Shown here: positions 41,746 through 46,449 of the stretch, in pieces | How the letters are laid out: each line of letters starts with the position of its first letter | How positions within the stretch are numbered: the stretch's first letter is position 1 | Source: JACCZR01 sp035296565 | GTDB taxonomy: Bacteria > Actinomycetota > Thermoleophilia > Solirubrobacterales > Thermoleophilaceae | Direction: 5' to 3' | NCBI GenBank assembly: GCA_035296565.1 | Contig: DATHAQ010000003.1 | Coordinates: 1-46,449, forward strand | Length of the DNA stretch: 46,449 bases | Notes under the pieces: model-generated | Database searches by the model: none | What the model saw: only the letters and a program-made list of their open reading frames with translations | What the model was told of the DNA's origin: nothing | Program-made: the position numbers and the translations under genes

Positions 41746-42222
41746 ATGTCCCCCACGAAGAGAGCGTGCGCGGCCACCGTTGTTGCCCTCATGGCGTGCC
41801 TGACGGGGGTTGGATGCGACCTCGAGAAGACCATCGGCCCCGGCGACGACCGCATGCCCGACGTGATCGGCAAGAGCGCGACCCAGGCAAACGTCGCGCT
41901 GAACAAGCGCGGGTTCGGACCCAGCTACGGCAAGCAGGTGCCCTTCGACCCCGACCGCTGCAGGGTCGTCTTCCAGAAGAGCCCAGCCGGCTCCAAGGTG
42001 CGGCCCTACTCGACGCAGCAGGTGCGCTGCGTGGTGCGCGTGCCGCGGATAGAGGGGCTGACGGCCGACCAGGCAGACTCAGAGCTGGAGCAGGAGGGGC
42101 TGGACCCGAAGTTCGTCAACGGACCCCGCCCTTCACGGCGCGGGCACTGCCGCGTGGTCGGCCGGAGCGGGGGTCCCGTGGCCCGTCCGCAGGCGGACAT
42201 TCGCATCAGATTGCGCTGCTGA
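41746..42222 (+). CDS. Lipoprotein with two PASTA domains
   Basis: A 158-residue exported lipoprotein (signal TKRACAATVVALMACLTGVG, lipobox ending at Cys 24). Two PASTA repeats follow: MPDVIGKSATQANVALNKRG and VPRIEGLTADQADSELEQEG begin them. PASTA domains bind peptidoglycan fragments or beta-lactams. Cysteines near the end of each repeat (RCVVR and RLRC) could form disulfides. ATG 41746 starts the signal. Confidence 0.8.
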   Translation: MSPTKRACAATVVALMACLTGVGCDLEKTIGPGDDRMPDVIGKSATQANVALNKRGFGPSYGKQVPFDPDRCRVVFQKSPAGSKVRPYSTQQVRCVVRVPRIEGLTADQADSELEQEGLDPKFVNGPRPSRRGHCRVVGRSGGPVARPQADIRIRLRC

Positions 42223-42368
42223 CCAGGTCCACGCGCTGGTCGCCGCCGCCGCCTTCCTTGCCGTTGTCGACGAGGGGGGCCGGCCGCCCTCGCGACGGCC
42301 GGCAGTGCCGCAGCGACCGGCCACCCAGGCTGAGTTGGCGCGGTACCTTGCCCCCTGTGAGGAGGGGC

Positions 42369-43546
42369 ATGCTGGTGATCCTGTGCGTGGCGGGGCTGCT
42401 GGCCGCACTCGCGCCCACCGCGCTCGGGCGCAGCTACGCGCCGCCCCGGGGCAAGGCCTTCCACGGCGGCACGGGCGGCTACACCGAGCGCGCCATTCGC
42501 TCCTTCACCCATCTGTCGGGTCGCCGCCCGGCGGTGTAGCAGTACTTCTTCACCCCTGGCTGGCGGCATCCCGGGCGCGCGTCGATGCACTGGCAACGCC
42601 AGCTGCTGCTGAAGACCGCCCGGCAGGGCGCGCGCCCGATCCTGCATCTCTCCACGGCGCGCGGCGGCCACGGCCATTCGCTCGTCACCCCGTTGGGCCT
42701 GGCCCGCGGCGAGGGAGACGTGTACCTGAAGGCACTGGGCTCCCTGATCGCGCGCACCCGTCAGGTCGTCTACGTGCGCCTGATGGCGGAGATGAACAAC
42801 TTCAACAACCCCTACTGCGGGGTCACGGCCAGCGGCGCCCCCCGTGGGCGCCACCACAGCCCGCGCGCGTACCGCAAGGCCTGGCGGCGGGCGACGCTGA
42901 TCCTGCGTGGCGGTGGGGTCAGGTCGATCAACCGCCGGCTGCGGCGCATGCACTTGCCGGGCGTGCGCACGCGGCTGCAGCAGTTGCCGCGGGGCAAGGT
43001 CTCGCTGATGTGGAACCCCTTCACGGCGGGGCTGCCGAACGTGGCCGGAAACTCACCCGGCCGCTACTGGCCGGGCGGGCGCTACGTGGACTGGGTGGGG
43101 ACCGACCTCTTCGCCAACTCGCCGAACGTCCGCGGCCTCAACCGCTTCTACCGCGACCGCCCTGGCGCCGCAAGCCGTTCATGCTGGGGGAGTGGGCGTT
43201 GTGGGGCCGCGAGGATCCGGGCTTCGTCCGCCGCCTCTTCGGCTGGATCGGGGCCCACCGCCGGGTGAAGATGCAGGTCTACAACCAGGGGGCCCACCAT
43301 CCGAGGCTACTGGCCCTGCGCTGGTATCCACGCAGCGCGCGGGAGCTCCGTCGCCGCGTCAGGAGCCGGCGCTTCGCGGCCTACCCGCCGGAGCGCCGCC
43401 GCCGGCGCCCACGGCGACCGCCCGCCCACGAGCCGGCGCCACCGCCGGGAGAGACTCCGCCGGCGCAGAGCGGCCCCACGGGCACCCCGGCGCCGCCCAA
43501 GGGCGGCCTGGACGGCCTGCTCAACCTGCTGCTGACCCGCCGCTAA
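42369..43546 (+). pseudogene. GH26-like glycoside hydrolase, broken by an amber codon and a frameshift
   Basis: Continuous homology in two frames. ATG 42369 opens a signal peptide (MLVILCVAGLLAALAPTALG) and 56 codons before an in-frame TAG (42537-42539) in the context RRPAV-stop-QYFFTPGW; a Tyr codon would restore the usual VYQYF reading. The same frame continues with the acid/base Glu in VYVRLMAEMNNFNNPY. Near 43158-43165 one base seems lost; the next frame gives the second catalytic region KPFMLGEWALWG and ends at TAA 43544-43546 with a Pro-rich tail. Intact relatives are secreted beta-mannanase-like enzymes. Both lesions may be genuine decay or sequencing faults. TAG is an ordinary stop in this genome (nuoF, nuoN). 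Confidence 0.75.
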
Positions 43547-43558
43547 CCTCCTGCGCTG

Positions 43559-43632
<74 letters not shown>

Positions 43633-43726
43633 CTTACGAAACATTGCGTTTTGCAGGGAGTTGTCCCGCCGGCGGTCGCAGCACGGGCGGGGCCTGTGGC
43701 CCGCTAGTGGCCTAAACGCCTCGATT

Positions 43727-43743
43727 AGCTCCGGGAGCTTTTT
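43727..43743 (+). terminator. Short hairpin with T tract after tRNA-Arg
   Basis: AGCTC / GAGCT stem with a 3-base loop followed by five T, about 95 bases after the tRNA. Probably ends the tRNA transcript; the stem is only five pairs. Confidence 0.5.
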
Positions 43744-43774
43744 GCCCTTCCGGTGCGCCTACGCACGTGGAAGC

Positions 43775-44005
43775 CTAGGCGGTATCGGCGGTAACCCCCC
43801 GCTTTTCCTTCACCTCTTCGGCCGTGAACGCCCGCCCGCCGATCGCCCACTCGCCGCTCGGCGTCTCGGTGATCACCGTGTGGGTGGAGCCGCGCAGGCC
43901 CTCGCCCTCAATGTCGATCAGCGTCTCCGAGACCCGCTCCACAATCTCGCGCTTCTCGTCGTGGGTGAAGACGCCCTCGATCACCTTGATCTCTATGAAA
44001 GGCAT
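43775..44005 (-). CDS. 4-oxalocrotonate tautomerase-like protein
   Basis: A 76-residue tautomerase-superfamily protein. After Met removal the N-terminus is the catalytic Pro (MPFIEIKVIEGVFTHDEKRE), and the beta-alpha-beta unit continues through IVERVSETLI and THTVITETPSGEWAIGG. Family members form hexamers and tautomerise or dehalogenate small acids; the substrate here is unknown. ATG 44005 has an AAGGAGG Shine-Dalgarno. It sits between tRNA-Arg and the integrase, so it could be chromosomal DNA or cargo of the element. Confidence 0.85.
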   Translation of the reverse strand: MPFIEIKVIEGVFTHDEKREIVERVSETLIDIEGEGLRGSTHTVITETPSGEWAIGGRAFTAEEVKEKRGVTADTA

Positions 44006-44089
44006 CGCATTCCTCCTTGATCGGTGGGCCGCGTCGTCCATGATCCTACTGCGAGTACCAACCCGACAAGCGCCGGCCGTCGTCAGCGT

Positions 44090-45184
44090 TTATCGGTCTC
44101 CTGACCGCGCCTCCTCGTCGCGTTCCCGCTGAGCGTCGAGCGCGTCCAGTCGGCCGGCGATCCCGGCGCCGGCGCCGTCGAGCAACGTGCCGTAGTGCCG
44201 CTCGACCATCTCGATGCTCGTGCCCATGACGCGGGCCAGTTCGAAGGCGCTCACCCCGGCGGCGAGTGCGTCGCTGGCGAACGTCGAGCGCAGGTCGTAG
44301 ATGCGTGCAGGACGGCGCACCCCGGACGCTTCGATCGCGGGCGACCACACGCGGCGACGCCAGTTGTCGATGTTCAGTACGCCCCCGCGCTTGGCGGAAA
44401 AGACGAGCGGCGTATCGAGCCTCGGCGGGATGGCGTCGAGTGCATCGCCCGCGCGCGATGACAACGGCACCTGGCGGCGGCTGCGGGCCGTCTTGGCTAG
44501 CTCCACAACCTCCCCGCTCGAGACCGTGCGGCGAATGGTCAGCACGCCCGAGGCTCGGTCGATGTCACCACGCCCGAGCGCCTGCCACTCCTCGGGCCTG
44601 AGGCCGGTTGCTGCCGCGAAGGCCGGAAGCGACCGGAAGGCGGGCGGTAGTTCAGACGCGATCGCGTCGAGTTCGGTACGGCCGAAGGCTCGGATCGTGC
44701 GTGGCGGCGGCTTCGGGTTGCGCCCGGCCACCTTCGCGGGGTTCCTGTCCATGCGCTCCCACCTGACCGCCGCGTCGAGCACCTGGCGGAACGCCTGCGC
44801 GATGCCGTGCCCCGCTCGTGGTGGCAGATTCGCCTGCCACCCGGCGATCTCGTGCGGCATCCGCTCCAGGTCGGACAGCGGCGCATCTCCGAACGCGGCG
44901 ACCGCGTGGCGCAGCCGCTCGTGCAGCGTGGCGATGGTGCGAGGCCTGACGGCGGCAGCGTGCCGATCGAGGTAGAGCTCGACCAGTTCGGCGAGGGTCA
45001 GCTCGGGCGCCGCCGCGGGCTCACCGCGCAGCTCGGGCTCGACCACCTCGCGGTAGTACTGCAGTGCCGCGCTCTTGGACGGGAACGGACTCTTGCGCTT
45101 GCGCTTGCCTTCGGCGTTGTAGTAGCGCAGGCCCCAACGGTTCGGGCCGAGCCGGTATGCCTGACCCGTCTGGATCGCGGGCAT
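44090..45184 (-). CDS. Tyrosine-type site-specific integrase
   Basis: A 364-residue recombinase. The N-terminal part (about 1-60) is an Arg/Lys-rich arm-binding region, followed by a SAM-like core-binding domain (60-150) and the catalytic domain. Catalytic residues: Arg 196 in ATGLRPEEW, Lys 231 in LAKTARSRRQVPL, the box II motif IYDLRSTFAS (Arg 299, with Tyr instead of the common His), and the nucleophile Tyr 331 in MVERHYGTL. It should integrate and excise the element, probably at tRNA-Arg. The start lies five bases after the HTH gene stop. Confidence 0.92.
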   Translation of the reverse strand: MPAIQTGQAYRLGPNRWGLRYYNAEGKRKRKSPFPSKSAALQYYREVVEPELRGEPAAAPELTLAELVELYLDRHAAAVRPRTIATLHERLRHAVAAFGDAPLSDLERMPHEIAGWQANLPPRAGHGIAQAFRQVLDAAVRWERMDRNPAKVAGRNPKPPPRTIRAFGRTELDAIASELPPAFRSLPAFAAATGLRPEEWQALGRGDIDRASGVLTIRRTVSSGEVVELAKTARSRRQVPLSSRAGDALDAIPPRLDTPLVFSAKRGGVLNIDNWRRRVWSPAIEASGVRRPARIYDLRSTFASDALAAGVSAFELARVMGTSIEMVERHYGTLLDGAGAGIAGRLDALDAQRERDEEARSGDR

Positions 45185-45188
45185 CGTC

Positions 45189-45446
45189 TTACTCCTCGTC
45201 TTCCGGGGTGGTTGGCACGACTAGCCTACCCGCGGGCGGCGGTCTGCGGGGTGGTTGGCGCTTCCTCGTCTCGGCCGTCGCCCGCTCATCCAGCCAGCCG
45301 TCGAGGGCATCTTCCCGGAACCGGATCGCGCCACCCGGCAGTTTGATGGAGGGCAACTCGCCCCTCCTCGTCCAGCGCAGGATGGTCTCCGGGCTCATGC
45401 CCACCAGTTCGCCGACCTCTCGAGCGGTCAGCAGGCGCCCGGTCAC
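45189..45446 (-). CDS. Excisionase-like helix-turn-helix protein
   Basis: An 85-residue protein with a MerR/excisionase-type winged helix at residues 4-52: LLTAREVGELVGMSPETILR, WTRRGELPSIKLPGG and RFREDALDGWL. The tail is basic and Pro-rich. Such proteins direct integrases toward excision. GTG 45446 overlaps the gene before it (GTGA), and the integrase gene follows at once, the standard xis-int pair. Confidence 0.85.
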   Translation of the reverse strand: MTGRLLTAREVGELVGMSPETILRWTRRGELPSIKLPGGAIRFREDALDGWLDERATAETRKRQPPRRPPPAGRLVVPTTPEDEE

Positions 45447-45646
45447 GACGCCTCCTCCTCGAGCGCGAGCACCAGGGCCGCCGCCACGCGGTAGTGCTCC
45501 TCCCGTAGCCCGCAGCGCACCAGCTCGCGCAGCAGCCGCTCAGCACCCGCGTTCGGGCCGATGTCCCGCGCCAGCCCTGTCTCGGCCGCGGTCTTGCGGC
45601 CGTTGCCGTTCTGGGCGGCGAATAGGGCGAGCTGATCCGCGGTCAC
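45443..45646 (-). CDS. Small hypothetical protein of the element, 67 aa
   Basis: A helical soluble protein (VTADQLALFAAQNGNGRKTA, then LLRELVRCGLREEHYRVAAA). GTG 45646 overlaps the stop of the gene before it, and its own stop overlaps the HTH gene start, so it is part of a tight chain. The longer frame to 45715 is rejected for the overlap pattern. Function unknown. Confidence 0.6.
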   Translation of the reverse strand: MTADQLALFAAQNGNGRKTAAETGLARDIGPNAGAERLLRELVRCGLREEHYRVAAALVLALEEEAS

Positions 45647-45888
45647 GACGCCCTCCGGCCGTAGCAGCGCTGACAATGCCCTTCGTGGGGGACTCCACCG
45701 TCGAAGCACCTGCACTCCACCGCCCGGGCGCGGATGCGCTCGGCAGCCTCCTGCCCCCAGCGCTCCAGGTAGTGGGCCGGGGTCTCCTCGAGCAAGTCGA
45801 GTGCGGCAAGCTCTGAGGGACCGCCACGCGGAAGGTCGTCACGATCGACGGCCTGGAGCACGTGACGCCGGACCTCAGCGCGAAGCAC
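45643..45888 (-). CDS. Small protein with Cys/His zinc-ribbon-like end
   Basis: An 81-residue protein: an N-terminal helical part (RHVLQAVDRDDLPRGG) and a C-terminal CRCFDGGVPHEGHCQRCYGR, whose four Cys and two His could bind zinc. GTG 45888 overlaps the replication-protein gene by 14 bases; its stop overlaps the next gene. It could be a DNA- or protein-binding accessory of the element; the function is not known. Confidence 0.6.
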   Translation of the reverse strand: MLRAEVRRHVLQAVDRDDLPRGGPSELAALDLLEETPAHYLERWGQEAAERIRARAVECRCFDGGVPHEGHCQRCYGRRAS

Positions 45889-46449
45889 GGCGCGCCTCCT
45901 CCAACCGCCGCTCGAAGGCGCGGATCTCCGCCTCGTCCGCGGCCGGGATGGCCTCCGGAGACGCCCCCTCCGACCCCGAAGATTCCAGCGTCGATGGAGT
46001 GGAATCTTGGGAGGGCTCGACCAGCCTCAATCCCGCATCAGGAGCGGGATTCTCCGAAGATTCCGCCTCCGAAGATTCCACCTCGGGCTCGGGGGGGTTG
46101 GAATCTTCGGGGAGAGCCCACTCCCAGCCGCCCGAGAACCCGGCCTTGTTGGGCTTCACGCCGAGCTGCTTGCGGGCGCGGAACAGCGTCGTCTTGGTGA
46201 TGCCGATCTTCGCCGCCTCGGCCTCGATCTCCCTGGCGGGGCGGGGGCCGTCGGCCAGCTCCACGCGCAGGAAGTGCTCGGCCTCCTCGATCGCCGTCAC
46301 CTGCTCCTCATCGCCACGGCCGCGCAGCAGGTCGTGCGCCCCGGCGTCGGACTCACCGATCAGGGCCATGCGCGCCGTGGTGATCTCCTCCCCCGTGTCG
46401 CCGGTCACCTTGGCCGTGTCGATCTGGTAGACGAGCGACGGGGCCGGCG
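45875..46449 (-). CDS. C-terminal part of probable AAA/RepA-type replication protein, 5' end off window
   Basis: The frame is open to the window edge (PSLVYQIDTAKVTGDTGEEI), so 190 residues of a larger gene are seen. Residues about 15-60 end a RecA-like core, followed by a helix-turn-helix-type region (GPRPAREIEAEAAKIGITKT, TLFRARKQLGVKPNKAG), the usual end of phage and plasmid AAA-ATPase/primase proteins of RepA type. The last 75 residues are an acidic Ser/Glu/Pro-rich tail built over a DNA repeat at 45976-46110. The ATPase domain itself is outside, so the identity is probable only. Confidence 0.6.
   Translation of the reverse strand, partial: PAPSLVYQIDTAKVTGDTGEEITTARMALIGESDAGAHDLLRGRGDEEQVTAIEEAEHFLRVELADGPRPAREIEAEAAKIGITKTTLFRARKQLGVKPNKAGFSGGWEWALPEDSNPPEPEVESSEAESSENPAPDAGLRLVEPSQDSTPSTLESSGSEGASPEAIPAADEAEIRAFERRLEEARRASR
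45976..46110. repeat. Cluster of five 11-bp CCGAAGATTCC repeats in both orientations
   Basis: Exact copies at 45976-45986, 46054-46064 and 46069-46079 on plus, and at 46100-46110 on minus; one copy with one mismatch at 46001-46011 on minus. The copies are AT-richer than the surroundings and lie inside the tail of the replication gene. Because both orientations occur, conservation seems to be at the DNA level. Confidence 0.7.

Larger units (their letters stand above)
43633..46449. mobile_element. End of an integrative element (AICE-like or prophage-like), incomplete
   Basis: From the tRNA outward: tautomerase, integrase, excisionase-like HTH, two small proteins and a probable RepA-type replication protein, all on the minus strand with mostly overlapping codons. 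The order rep-xis-int-tRNA matches actinomycete integrative elements. The right end is outside the window. The tautomerase may be chromosomal or cargo. No structural phage gene or conjugation gene is visible here, so the element class is open. Confidence 0.6.

Noticed and set aside
41613..41906. Minus-strand frame containing RDSNPREI opposite tRNA-Ser(GCU)
   Set aside because: This peptide is the usual translation of a tRNA complement; there is no start signal or family match.
42537..42539. TAG read as an amino acid (suppressed amber) in the GH26-like gene
   Set aside because: TAG ends ordinary genes here, including nuoF and nuoN, and the same gene also has a frameshift, so decay or error is simpler.

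Overview
The window is high-GC and GTG-rich at its starts, and most likely comes from an actinobacterium of the class Thermoleophilia (Solirubrobacterales-like). The pointers are a secreted protein of the 'PSPAFVIACIALFVAMSG' type (16488-17033), an RTX-repeat protein with a C-terminal 'CGAGFDRV...CEAVI' block, tandem-domain ThyX, a PASTA lipoprotein and a HTH-TM-L,D-transpeptidase fusion. This placement is inference from family content; there is no 16S rRNA gene here.

Left part (1-16120): the 3' end of a PQQ-type sugar dehydrogenase; a secreted clan GH-A glycosidase with a saccharopine-dehydrogenase-like reductase; a two-gene membrane unit; a minus-strand rpe / lipoprotein / TrpB2 operon; an RTX protein with a perfect 15-bp hairpin behind it; a double-domain ThyX; a PhoD-like phosphatase; a plus-strand proline catabolism operon (proline dehydrogenase and P5C dehydrogenase with GTGA overlap); and an acyl-CoA synthetase. 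Next come a 50-residue acidic protein followed by a bidirectional terminator, and a small secreted protein.

Centre (17101-32275): a complete 14-gene complex I operon, nuoA to nuoN in canonical order on the minus strand. Most junctions are overlapping start/stop codons. Iron-sulfur, FMN and proton-channel motifs are all present, including the optional N7 cluster of NuoG. NuoE, NuoJ and NuoM have unusual C-terminal tails.

Right part (32300-43632): a small membrane protein and a frameshifted anti-sigma-factor-type ATPase remnant; a cupin and a cupredoxin lipoprotein divergent from a cytochrome c lipoprotein; serS, msrA and tRNA-Ser(UGA); a membrane protein whose 3' end runs antisense into that tRNA; a DUF1360 protein; a protein with an actinobacterial C-terminal domain; the HTH/L,D-transpeptidase fusion; an ECF sigma factor overlapping an O6-alkylguanine-DNA alkyltransferase; an LmeA-like protein; tRNA-Ser(GCU); a PASTA lipoprotein; a GH26-like pseudogene (one amber codon, one frameshift); and tRNA-Arg(ACG).

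The right edge (43633-46449) looks like the end of an integrative element inserted at the 3' side of tRNA-Arg(ACG). Reading inward on the minus strand there are a tautomerase, a tyrosine integrase, an excisionase-like HTH protein, two small proteins (one with a possible zinc ribbon) and the C-terminus of a probable AAA/RepA-type replication protein that runs off the window. No CRISPR array, rRNA or insertion sequence was seen, and no gene-free stretch exceeds 300 bases. I found no complete new defence or biosynthetic system; the best leads are the transpeptidase fusion, the tRNA-Arg element and the paired one-base-loss pseudogenes.
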